The translations under genes were made by a program, and so were the position numbers. This document shows positions 8,915-16,600 of a stretch of DNA of 64,000 bases, piece after piece (within the stretch, counting starts at the first letter, position 1; each line of letters begins with the position of its first letter). The notes under the pieces were generated by a model. The model ran no database searches. It was not told where the DNA came from and saw only the letters and a program-made list of their open reading frames with translations. Source of the DNA: Paenibacillus monticola (lineage in GTDB: Bacteria > Bacillota > Bacilli > Paenibacillales > Paenibacillaceae); NCBI RefSeq assembly GCF_009664975.1, contig NZ_WJXB01000015.1:62001-126000 (forward strand), in the 5' to 3' direction.

Positions 8915-10300
8915 ATGAACAAGAATAGAAAGACTCTGGTAACTCTAATCGCAGCGACCACTCTTATTGTTACGACCTTGTCAGGCTGCAGCGGCGGGAA
9001 ATCGGTGGGAAATATTGCAGGTGAAGCGAACGGTGGAACTGCTAATTCAGGCAGCAACAGCGAGCAGGTAACGATCACCCATTACACCATTGACTCCGAA
9101 GACCGCACATTTATCGAGAAGCTGATCCCGGAATTTGAGAAAGAGCACCCGAACATTAAGGTCAAAGTGGAAAAAGCCCCGTACGAGCAGTTTGACAGCA
9201 AGCTGCAGACCCTGATCGCCGGAGGCAAATCACCGGATGTGACCAGCCATTATGGCTACGGCGGATTTGCTGAATACTACAATAAAGATATGCTGTTTGA
9301 TATGACCGATCTGATTAAGGAAGAAGGCTTCAAATCGTCGGACTATAACATTCCTGATGACCTGATGAAGATCTATACCGTAAAGGATCGTACCTACGGC
9401 ATTCCAGTTAATATGTACGTTACCCTGATGCTGTATAACAAAGATATGTTCGATGCGGCACAATTGTCCTACCCGCCAAGCGATTATGAGGATAAGAATT
9501 GGACATTTGCTGCAATGGTCGAAGAAGCCAAGAAAATGACCGTAGTCTCCGATAATATCGCCAAAACACAATACGGTGTCGATTTCACTTGGGCAGAACG
9601 CGATATGCGGCCGTTGTATTTTGGAGCTGAGCCTTACTCCGAGGATACGTGGACTAACGGCGGTGTGCCCTCCGAGACCCATTTTGACTCTCCCGAAGTC
9701 ATAGCCGCTTACCAGAAATTGTTTGATCTTATCTTCAAGGATAAGGTGTCTCCGAACTCTGAATGGAGCAAGAGTGTAGCGGGTCAGAATGGCGATCCTT
9801 TTGTCGCTGGCAAAATCGGCATGTCCATTGGTGGCTCCTGGAACCTGGCTGGCGCCAATGATTTTCCGTTCAAAATCGGCGTAGCCGCAGTGCCCTGGGG
9901 TGGCAATGATCAGGTGCGCAGTACGCTGTACGTCGATCCGCTGCTTATTCTGAAGGACTCCAAGCATCCGAAGGAAGCTTTTGAATGGATCAAATACCTG
10001 TTAACGACTGATGTCCAGGAGAAATCCATTGAACTGAGCGGCGGCAACCCTCCGGTCAACACCGAAGCGGCGGAAGTCTACTACAAACACTTTGAGGGCA
10101 TTGATCCGGCAGATGTGAAAAAAGTGTACGAAGGTGCTATCAAATACGGCTATGAATCCTACAACCATTTGATCACCAACTACTCGCAAATTAATGACAT
10201 GTTCATTAATGAGATGCAACCCGTCGAGACCGGACATAAGACGCTGGAAGAGGTCATGCCAGTAATTCAGAAGAAAGTAACCGAGATCATCAAACGATAA
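8915..10300 (+). CDS. Sugar-binding lipoprotein of the ABC importer
   Basis: Extracytoplasmic solute-binding protein (family 1) that captures the sugar and delivers it to the two permeases. Type II signal peptide with lipobox LSGC, lipidated Cys25, then a Gly/Ser/Asn linker. The mature part shows family features such as the ITHYTID...F start and GGKSPDV. The start is ATG 8915 with GGAGGA eight bases upstream. The reading frame extends upstream into the permease end but that part is not translated. Ligand unknown; the downstream kinase and GH4 enzyme suggest a disaccharide, possibly an amino-sugar. Confidence 0.9.
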   Translation: MNKNRKTLVTLIAATTLIVTTLSGCSGGKSVGNIAGEANGGTANSGSNSEQVTITHYTIDSEDRTFIEKLIPEFEKEHPNIKVKVEKAPYEQFDSKLQTLIAGGKSPDVTSHYGYGGFAEYYNKDMLFDMTDLIKEEGFKSSDYNIPDDLMKIYTVKDRTYGIPVNMYVTLMLYNKDMFDAAQLSYPPSDYEDKNWTFAAMVEEAKKMTVVSDNIAKTQYGVDFTWAERDMRPLYFGAEPYSEDTWTNGGVPSETHFDSPEVIAAYQKLFDLIFKDKVSPNSEWSKSVAGQNGDPFVAGKIGMSIGGSWNLAGANDFPFKIGVAAVPWGGNDQVRSTLYVDPLLILKDSKHPKEAFEWIKYLLTTDVQEKSIELSGGNPPVNTEAAEVYYKHFEGIDPADVKKVYEGAIKYGYESYNHLITNYSQINDMFINEMQPVETGHKTLEEVMPVIQKKVTEIIKR

Positions 10301-10324
10301 TATACACAGAGGTTGTTGGATCGC

Positions 10325-10348
10325 ATACCGTCCCTTAGGGGACGGTAT
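10325..10348 (+). other. Perfect hairpin without T-tract after the binding-protein gene
   Basis: ATACCGTCCC and GGGACGGTAT form a 10-bp stem with TTAG loop, but no T-run follows. A position just after the binding-protein gene suggests an mRNA-stabilising or processing stem that raises the binding-protein level relative to the regulator, rather than a terminator (inference). Confidence 0.5.
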
Positions 10349-10446
10349 TACCTGCTTGAAATCATACGTTTAGCGGACCCTCGGCCAACCCTGTATACTA
10401 AAGGTAGAATAGAAGTTCGGAAAATCTGCCGCAAGGAGCACTAGCG

Positions 10447-11436
10447 ATGAAAGTGAGTATTTTTGATGTAGCCAAAAGATCTGGAATGTCCGTCGTTACC
10501 GTATCTCGGGTGCTAAACGGAGCTCCCTCGGTAAGAGAGAAGAACAGGCAGAAGGTTCTCGATGCGATGAAGGAACTGGATTATCGCCCGAATGCAGCTG
10601 CCCGCAGCCTGGCCAGCGGCAAGACCGGCATCATCGGTCTGATTGTCACGACACTGCAGGATTCCTTTTTTGATGCGGTGGTTAAAGAGCTGAATGAGGT
10701 GCTGGCCTTGCACGGATATTTTCTAGCTATATCCATATCCACAGGCATCGGTTCCGATGACAACCACTACCTTATTCAAGAGGATCGCGTGGACGGCTTG
10801 ATCCTGCTCTCCCCAATGGAAGAAGACAATTATATTGTGGAATTAAAACGGCGGGGTATCCCCTACGTACTGATTGATAACCAGAAGCCTGAGAATGATA
10901 CCTTCTCGGTCACGATAGACAATTTCAAAGGTGGGTACACGGCGGCCAGCCATCTATTGGAGCAGGGACACACCTCCATCGCCCATCTATGCGGACAGGA
11001 AATGTTCCGGAGTACGCGGGAGCGGCGCAGCGGATTCTTACAAGCGCTTCAGGAAAAGGAGCTGATCCCGTTTGAAATTGTGCACGGTGAGTTTGACATC
11101 GGAATGGGCTACAGCACCTGCAAACGCTGGCTGAAGCAGGGAACACTGCCGACCGCGGTATTTGCCGGTGATGACAACATTGCCTTGGGCGTTATTAACG
11201 CTTTGATGGAGGAAGGCATTCACGTGCCGGAACAAGTAGCCGTCGTCGGCTACGATGATTACTATATTGCTTCACAGCTTCATCCGCATCTGACCACTCT
11301 GCGCCAGCCTGCCGACAAGATCGCGCTCGCAGCCACGAATATGCTGCTTAGCCGCATCTCGGGCAAGATGAAGCGCGGGTCCAGCACACGGATTGACCCG
11401 GAACTTATCGTACGTGAATCTACCTCTACCAAGTAG
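10447..11436 (+). CDS. LacI-family transcriptional regulator
   Basis: DNA-binding repressor with an N-terminal helix-turn-helix (SIFDVAKRSGMSVVTVSRVLNG, hinge helix around NAAARSLASGKTG) and a periplasmic-binding-protein-like sugar sensor domain (from IIGLIVTTL to the end). 329 residues is the normal size. AAGGAG lies seven bases before the ATG. Placed inside the sugar operon, it most likely responds to the imported sugar or its phosphate and acts at the AAAGCG boxes upstream of the first permease. Confidence 0.92.
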   Translation: MKVSIFDVAKRSGMSVVTVSRVLNGAPSVREKNRQKVLDAMKELDYRPNAAARSLASGKTGIIGLIVTTLQDSFFDAVVKELNEVLALHGYFLAISISTGIGSDDNHYLIQEDRVDGLILLSPMEEDNYIVELKRRGIPYVLIDNQKPENDTFSVTIDNFKGGYTAASHLLEQGHTSIAHLCGQEMFRSTRERRSGFLQALQEKELIPFEIVHGEFDIGMGYSTCKRWLKQGTLPTAVFAGDDNIALGVINALMEEGIHVPEQVAVVGYDDYYIASQLHPHLTTLRQPADKIALAATNMLLSRISGKMKRGSSTRIDPELIVRESTSTK

Positions 11437-11480
11437 AGCTATTACCTTTTTCATATTATATACATTAGGAGTGACGACCA

Positions 11481-12494
11481 TTGACTTACTACTTGGGGAT
11501 CGATGGGGGAGGAACCAAAACCTACGCTCTGCTGAGCGATGAATACGGCAATGTGCTTGGCACAGGCAGGAGCGGCAACGGCAACCACCAGACGGGTGGT
11601 GCTGAAGCCGCACACAGTATTCAGGAGGCTACGTTCGAGGCCTTAGCTGAAGCCGGACTCCAATTGGAGGACATCCAGCATGCCTACCTAGGACTTGCGG
11701 GTGCCGACCGTGAAGCGGATTATAACATTCTCCATCCGATGATACGCAAGATCGGGTTTACCCAATACACCATTAACTGTGACACCATCATCGGTCTGCG
11801 GGCCGGTACGAACCGTTCCTATGGTATCGCTCTCATCTGCGGCACAGGCACAAATGCAGCCGGTCGGAATCCACAGGGACAGCATTATCAATGCGGTGGT
11901 TTTGATTATATGTACGGCGATTTCGGCGGGGGCGGCTCCCTTAACATTGAAGTCTTCCGCTCGGTCATCCGCGCCTGGGATGGACGGGAGCAGCCCACCC
12001 TACTGACCGGACTGCTGCTGAAACTACTTGGTTATACGCGGGTTGATGTATTGTTCAACGATTTTCTCGATCATGGCAAACAAGTGCCCGTAGATGCTGC
12101 CCGCTTACTGTTCGAAGCGGCCGCCGAAGGTGATGCCGTAGCCCTGGAGATTCTGCAGCGACAAGGTGTGGAGCTGAGCAAGTCGGCAACGGCTGTTATA
12201 CACAAACTAGGCATGGAGAAGGAAATCTTCGACGTAGTTCTGGCCGGAAGCCTGCTAACCCGAGGCGACCGTGGCTGGATTCGCCCACTGATCGAGCAGG
12301 CTGTACTTGCCGCCGCCCCTCAGGCAACGGTTGTTACCTTAACCACAGAGCCGGTAGTCGGTGCTGTATGGTCTGCCATGGAGTATGGTGGGATAAGTAT
12401 TAGTGAAGAAGTATATGAGAAAATGCGGGTTTATCAGGATTTCGCAGCTATTAAACCAATGATTAAGACAGGAGTGATTGATCTTGACAACTAA
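11481..12494 (+). CDS. BadF/BadG/BcrA/BcrD-family sugar kinase (N-acetylglucosamine kinase-like)
   Basis: ASKHA-fold ATPase/kinase. The N-terminal phosphate-binding motif YYLGIDGGGTKTYALL and the second phosphate loop ICGTGTNAAGRN, with the adenosine motif VLAGSLLTRG, match the family that includes N-acetylglucosamine kinases. Likely role: ATP-dependent phosphorylation of a sugar brought in by the ABC importer. The start is TTG 11481 with AGGAG nine bases upstream. The 3' end overlaps the start region of the GH4 gene, so both are co-translated. Substrate is inferred only. Confidence 0.8.
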   Translation: MTYYLGIDGGGTKTYALLSDEYGNVLGTGRSGNGNHQTGGAEAAHSIQEATFEALAEAGLQLEDIQHAYLGLAGADREADYNILHPMIRKIGFTQYTINCDTIIGLRAGTNRSYGIALICGTGTNAAGRNPQGQHYQCGGFDYMYGDFGGGGSLNIEVFRSVIRAWDGREQPTLLTGLLLKLLGYTRVDVLFNDFLDHGKQVPVDAARLLFEAAAEGDAVALEILQRQGVELSKSATAVIHKLGMEKEIFDVVLAGSLLTRGDRGWIRPLIEQAVLAAAPQATVVTLTTEPVVGAVWSAMEYGGISISEEVYEKMRVYQDFAAIKPMIKTGVIDLDN

Positions 12495-13806
12495 ACAAGG
12501 ACTTAAGATTGCCGTCATCGGCGGAGGCTCTTCCTATACACCGGAATTGGTAGAGGGCTTCATTCTGCACTATAAGGAGCTCCCAGTTCGGGAGCTCTGG
12601 CTTGTCGATATTGAACCAGGACAACGCAAGCTGAATATTGTAGGTAATCTCGCTAAACGCATGGTGGAGAAATCGGGACTGCCGATTGAAATTCATCTGA
12701 CGACCGACCGCCGCCAAGCCATTGCTGGTGCGGACTTCGTCAGTACACAGATCCGTGTAGGGATGCTGGATGCTCGTGCCCGTGACGAGTCTATCCCGCT
12801 CAAATATGGTGTTATCGGCCAAGAAACCACCGGTCCTGGTGGGATGATGAAGGCACTGCGCACGATTCCCGTAATCTTAGGTATCTGCCGCGATATCGAG
12901 GAGCTGGCCCCCAATGCTTGGCTGCTCAACTTCACCAATCCGGCAGGCATGGTCACCGAAGCAGTTCTGAGATATTCCACCGTAAAGAGCATCGGTCTGT
13001 GCAATGCTCCTATCGGTCTAATCAAGCAGGTATCGGCCAAATACAACGTCGCACCCGACCGCGTATATGCTGAATTTGTTGGCCTTAATCATCTGCACTG
13101 GATCACACGCATTGATGTTGAAGGTGAAGACAAGCTGGATGACATGCTGGCGGATACCACCAGCTATAGTGCCAAGAACGTTCCCGCTCGGGAGTGGAAC
13201 CCCGAATTTCTGCAGTCTCTTCATGCCCTGCCTTCCTACTATTTGAAATATTTCTATATGACCGATGCCATGCTCGCAGAGCAGCTGGAAGCCTTCAAAC
13301 AAGGCGAGAACCGGGCCGAGGTCGTCAAACGCGTGGAAGAAGAGCTGTTCGAGCTCTACAGTGATCCTGATTTGAAGGACAAACCGCAGCAGTTGGAGCA
13401 GCGCGGTGGTGCCTTTTACTCCGAGGCCGCAGTTAATCTGATGAGATCACTTTACAACGGCACGAACGATATCCAGACCCTCAATGTCGCCAACCGCGGC
13501 ATCTTGGACTTTCTGCCTGACGATGCAAGCATTGAAGTCAACTGTGTGGTCACCAAGACCGGGCCCTTGGCCCTGCCGTTGACGAAGATCCCGCCTATGG
13601 CTAAGGGACTCATCCATGCCGTCAAAACTTACGAACAACTGGCAATTGACGCCGCTGTAACCGGCGACCGCAGTCTGGCCATCCAAGCCTTGGCCCATCA
13701 TCCACTCGTCCCGTCCGTCGAGGTAGCAATTCTTATGCTGGATGAGATGCTGGAAGCCAATAAAGAGTATTTGCCGAATTTTTTCGGGCAAGTGGCTAGC
13801 GTTTAA
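12484..13806 (+). CDS. GH4 family 6-phospho-beta-glucosidase-like hydrolase
   Basis: NAD- and divalent-metal-dependent glycosidase that hydrolyses phosphorylated disaccharides by oxidation-elimination. The N-terminal Rossmann motif KIAVIGGGSSYTPEL, the NFTNPAG motif and the metal ligands Cys173 (GLCNAPIG) and His203 (GLNHLHW) place it with the 6-phospho-beta-glucosidase branch (LicH/CelF-like). TTG 12484 is nine bases after GGAG; an upstream TTG at 12478 is too close to it. It overlaps the kinase gene. A phospho-glycosidase fed by an ABC importer plus kinase rather than by a PTS is unusual. The IS element begins 26 bases after its stop. Confidence 0.85.
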   Translation: MTTKQGLKIAVIGGGSSYTPELVEGFILHYKELPVRELWLVDIEPGQRKLNIVGNLAKRMVEKSGLPIEIHLTTDRRQAIAGADFVSTQIRVGMLDARARDESIPLKYGVIGQETTGPGGMMKALRTIPVILGICRDIEELAPNAWLLNFTNPAGMVTEAVLRYSTVKSIGLCNAPIGLIKQVSAKYNVAPDRVYAEFVGLNHLHWITRIDVEGEDKLDDMLADTTSYSAKNVPAREWNPEFLQSLHALPSYYLKYFYMTDAMLAEQLEAFKQGENRAEVVKRVEEELFELYSDPDLKDKPQQLEQRGGAFYSEAAVNLMRSLYNGTNDIQTLNVANRGILDFLPDDASIEVNCVVTKTGPLALPLTKIPPMAKGLIHAVKTYEQLAIDAAVTGDRSLAIQALAHHPLVPSVEVAILMLDEMLEANKEYLPNFFGQVASV

Positions 13807-13923
13807 TTATTGATGATAGCATGAAATAAAAAGGAGCTGTCCCATAAGTAGATTTTCTATGACAGGAGACCGTTCTCTTCATTCTTAAAACCATAAAAAG
13901 CAAGCAAAGCAGCGATTCACCTG

Positions 13924-15282
13924 TTATTGGGGAATCGCTGCTTTGCGTTTTTGGTCATTGGTTGCTTGCTTCAGCAGATTGTGAGCAAGCGAAAGCCACC
14001 CGACCTGGGGCGTCACTTTCTCCATGCCGCGAAGCAGAAATCGCCGGAAGCCCCAGTTGCTCTTCAGTTGTCCAAACACACTCTCCGGTTCCGTCATTCT
14101 ACGCACGGTCAAGGCGGGACCTTCCTCACTTCGTAGAATTTCCCGAGCCTGTTTCTGGTATCGCAGTTGTTCCAAACTAACGACCACTTCCCGATTCCCT
14201 GCCGCTTTTGTACACACTTCCCTCAGTGGACAACCTTCGCAACTTTCGCTGCGGTAATGACGTTTTCGAATTTCATATCCACTCTCTACGATTTCCTTGC
14301 TTTCTTTGCGGAAATGCAGCGTTTGTCCGGCTGGGCACATCCATGTATCCTCGGTTTCGGTGTACGTCCAGTTCTCAATCATTCCGACATTCTCTTTCCA
14401 AGCTTTACTCTTTTCTTTGTGATAGCTGCCGTATTTCACTACCGCCTGAATCTCTTTCTTTTCCAGATAGGCGTAGTTTTCTTCACTCCCATAGCCTGCA
14501 TCTGGGTCTGTCTTGCTGAAGCTGTTCCGGTCACCGAGCAGTACTTGGTACTGTTCGTACTTCAACAGCCTGGGCAGCAAATCCTTGCGAAGCTTCCGAA
14601 CGACTTTCTTCAGGAGCTTGTCTTTGGGTTTCTCTAATAACTGGGCTTCAAGCTTCTGTGTCACTTGTTCGAGTTTCTCACTGCTCAGCTCGGAAGACTC
14701 CCCGAGTTCAGGGAGGTCTCTTCCGAGGCACTCATGTTCTTCTTGGTCCTCTGCTGCTTCGATGTTCGCGAACAGGGCATGTACCTGTTCTTGCAATTTC
14801 ACTTTATGCTTACTGACCGCTTTGCCCCAAACAAAGGTGTAGCGATTGGCGTTGGCCTCAATCTTAGTCCCGTCGATAAAGTAATGATCCAAAGAGATAT
14901 ATTTTTCGTCAGCCAGAAATTCGAGTACGGTGGTAAATACGGTTTGAAGGACGTCTTTCATCCGCTGGGAACGAAAACGGTTGATCGTGCGGAAGTCTGG
15001 ACGTTGCCGTCCGGCCAGCCACATGAAGGGAATGTTTTCGCGTACCGCTTTGGCGATTTGTCGAGAGGAGTAGATGCGCTGTGTGTAGGCGTAGATGATG
15101 ATTTTGGTGAGCATTTTGGGGTGGTAGCTGTCGCGGCCACCACCGGGATAGGCAGCGTCAAAGATGGCGTCGTCCAGCCGGTTAACGGCGGTATTGACGA
15201 CACGAACGAGATGATTTTCTGGAATGTCGTCCTCTAAATCCATTGGCAAGCAAAGTGGGTCCATGGTATATTGAATGTACAA
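13924..15282 (-). CDS. IS1182-family transposase
   Basis: 452-residue DDE transposase. N-terminal domain of the IS5/IS1182 type (YHPKMLTKIIIYAYTQRIYSSRQIAKA, RPDFRTINRFR), the catalytic DHYFIDGTKIEANANRYTFVW segment, a central charged insertion, a Cys cluster (SCEGCPLREVC) and the C-terminal ESVFGQLKSNWGFRRFLLRG glutamate segment. The gene is uninterrupted and so potentially active. Start is TTG 15282 preceded by AAGGAGAGG; this ribosome site lies inside a hairpin (see the leader entry). Confidence 0.92.
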   Translation of the reverse strand: MYIQYTMDPLCLPMDLEDDIPENHLVRVVNTAVNRLDDAIFDAAYPGGGRDSYHPKMLTKIIIYAYTQRIYSSRQIAKAVRENIPFMWLAGRQRPDFRTINRFRSQRMKDVLQTVFTTVLEFLADEKYISLDHYFIDGTKIEANANRYTFVWGKAVSKHKVKLQEQVHALFANIEAAEDQEEHECLGRDLPELGESSELSSEKLEQVTQKLEAQLLEKPKDKLLKKVVRKLRKDLLPRLLKYEQYQVLLGDRNSFSKTDPDAGYGSEENYAYLEKKEIQAVVKYGSYHKEKSKAWKENVGMIENWTYTETEDTWMCPAGQTLHFRKESKEIVESGYEIRKRHYRSESCEGCPLREVCTKAAGNREVVVSLEQLRYQKQAREILRSEEGPALTVRRMTEPESVFGQLKSNWGFRRFLLRGMEKVTPQVGWLSLAHNLLKQATNDQKRKAAIPQ

Positions 15283-15348
15283 AAGAAACCTCTCCTTGAT
15301 TTAAAATGGTTGGTCGCACTTCCATTTTACCAAAGAAAGGTTTCTTTT
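15281..15348 (-). promoter_or_regulatory. Hairpin covering the transposase ribosome site and start codon
   Basis: On the transposase strand AAAAGAAACCT (15348-15338) pairs perfectly with AGGTTTCTTTT (15291-15281), which overlaps the end of the AAGGAGAGG ribosome site and the TTG start. An inner AAAATGG/CCATTTT hairpin is nested in the loop. The same stem is kept with different bases in the second copy at 31687-31748, so base pairing seems to be selected. Likely effect: low translation of transposase. Confidence 0.75.
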
Positions 15349-15602
15349 TTTATGATTTTTAGAAGGATTGTAGATACGATTCCCGCTTAAACAGCGGAGC
15401 GGACGGAACGATTGTGGAAAAGCGATAGCGTTCGCCTTGGTCTCCGGATTTTCACCGCTAAGGGGAATGAAAAAAATCTGGAGACCACAGCGATTGGAAC
15501 AACGGTCCGTTCGCGGAGCGTCCTCACAAGCGCAACCGTCTATCTGACTCCAAAAAAAGAGCTGCCCCAAGCAGCCATTTCATGGCTTATGGGACAGCCT
15601 CT
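15283..15602 (-). ncRNA. Structured ~320-nt leader of the IS element (candidate RNA)
   Basis: Non-coding stretch between the IS end and the transposase start. It shows, in transcription order, a terminator-like hairpin overlapping the terminal repeat (15554-15602, followed by a T-run), a hairpin with arms GGTCTCC/GGAGACC (15480-15486 and 15439-15445), a CCGCT/AGCGG hairpin near 15385, and the ribosome-site hairpin. Two arms change in a compensatory way in the deleted copy at 31.5 kb. Function unknown; regulation of transposase expression is the simplest reading. Confidence 0.55.
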
Positions 15603-15649
15603 TTTTGAATATTATAGATTCTTGAGTAGCCGCGAAATCAACTGCAGGC

Positions 15650-16495
15650 TTATTTCAGAAATGAAATCGCCTGATGAGTCCGTCCCAGCTTGGCAATGGT
15701 TTCCTCATATTGGGTAGAAGCATAAGCAAAGAATAAGATATCAATCACCACCAGCTGAGCCAACCGAGAACTGGTTGCTCCACTTCGCAGCGTAGCTTCC
15801 GGTGCCAGCGGTGTATACAGCATCATATCCGCCAATTCAGATATCTTGTGGCTGCCAAATCGGGATAGACCAATGGACCGGACTCCATATTGCTTCGCCA
15901 CTCGAAACAGCTGAACTACCTCTCTGGTGTTCCCGCTGTAAGAGACACCCATAAATAGCGCCTGAGGCGGAGCACTTGCCAGCGCCGCAGCGATGACATG
16001 CTCGTCCTGCAAGGCGAATGCCTGTTTACCGAGACGCAGCCACTTCTGAGCAGCATCGGCGGCCACGATTGCCGAAGCTCCGACACCATACATATAAATC
16101 ACCGAGGCTTCGTCAAAGCTCCGCACCACTTGCTCGATCATCTCTGGCTGTACATGCAGCATGGTATCTTGAATCGCCTGCAGGCTGTTCGAGACCGTTT
16201 TGCGAATGACATTAGGCACTGTTTCTTCCGGCTCGATATCGTAATAACCTGGCATTTGCGGTTTGGCATTATCGACAGAGAGGCGGACCTTTAAATCCGG
16301 GAACCCCGTCAATCCAAGCGAACGGCACAGCCGGGTAATCGCAGCTGCACTCGTCCCCGCCTTCTCGGCGAGCGCATGAATGCTCAGCTTGGAGACTTCC
16401 TCAGGCTCGTCCAACATATAGCTGGCTGCCTTGCGCTCCGATTCCGGCAGCTGTGTCAGCATACTCTTCATTTGCACCACGATGCTTCCCGTCAT
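15650..16495 (-). CDS. murR: RpiR/MurR-family regulator with SIS domain
   Basis: Transcriptional regulator with an N-terminal RpiR helix-turn-helix (about residues 1-80; SIHALAEKAGTSAAAITRLCRSLG) and a C-terminal SIS phosphosugar-binding domain (about 110-260; YMYGVGASAIVAADAAQKW, GVSYSGNTREV). Last gene of the murQ-IIBC-rpiR set on the minus strand; the likely effector is MurNAc-6-phosphate, and the likely operators are the two palindromes before murQ. AGGGGG lies before the ATG. A terminator separates it from the PTS gene, so its expression may depend on read-through or a private promoter. The symbol is by context, not by direct proof. Confidence 0.8.
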   Translation of the reverse strand: MTGSIVVQMKSMLTQLPESERKAASYMLDEPEEVSKLSIHALAEKAGTSAAAITRLCRSLGLTGFPDLKVRLSVDNAKPQMPGYYDIEPEETVPNVIRKTVSNSLQAIQDTMLHVQPEMIEQVVRSFDEASVIYMYGVGASAIVAADAAQKWLRLGKQAFALQDEHVIAAALASAPPQALFMGVSYSGNTREVVQLFRVAKQYGVRSIGLSRFGSHKISELADMMLYTPLAPEATLRSGATSSRLAQLVVIDILFFAYASTQYEETIAKLGRTHQAISFLK

Positions 16496-16514
16496 TTCAA
16501 TCCCCCTTCTCCAT

Positions 16515-16548
16515 GCAAAAACGGGCGGTTAATCCCCGCCCGTTCTGA
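16515..16548 (-). terminator. Terminator between PTS gene and rpiR-type gene
   Basis: AACGGGCGG/CCGCCCGTT nine-bp stem (16520-16528 and 16536-16544) followed on the minus strand by TTTTTG. Confidence 0.75.
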
Positions 16549-16600
16549 CAGATAAGATTAGGCGGTGTGTTACAGGAACCTACCTAATCCGTAGCAGTTA

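Larger units (their letters stand above)
13833..15602 (-). mobile_element. IS1182-like insertion sequence, complete
   Basis: About 1.77 kb bounded by imperfect terminal inverted repeats: GGAGCTGTCCCATAAG at 13833-13848 and, on the other strand, GAGGCTGTCCCATAAG ending at 15602 (13-bp common core GCTGTCCCATAAG). It contains one transposase gene and a ~320-nt structured leader. I could not define a clear target-site duplication; the left flank ends AAAAA and the right flank starts TTTTT. It sits in the convergent gap between the GH4 gene and the rpiR-type gene, a position that spares both operons. A deleted copy lies at 31431-31804. Confidence 0.85.

Noticed and set aside
9230..9967. 245-codon open frame on the minus strand within the binding-protein gene
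   Set aside because: It is antisense to a well-supported lipoprotein gene, has no ribosome site, and its translation shows no family features.
14167..15237. Open frames of 156 and 190 codons on the plus strand inside the IS
   Set aside because: They are antisense to the intact transposase and do not resemble an IS accessory protein.
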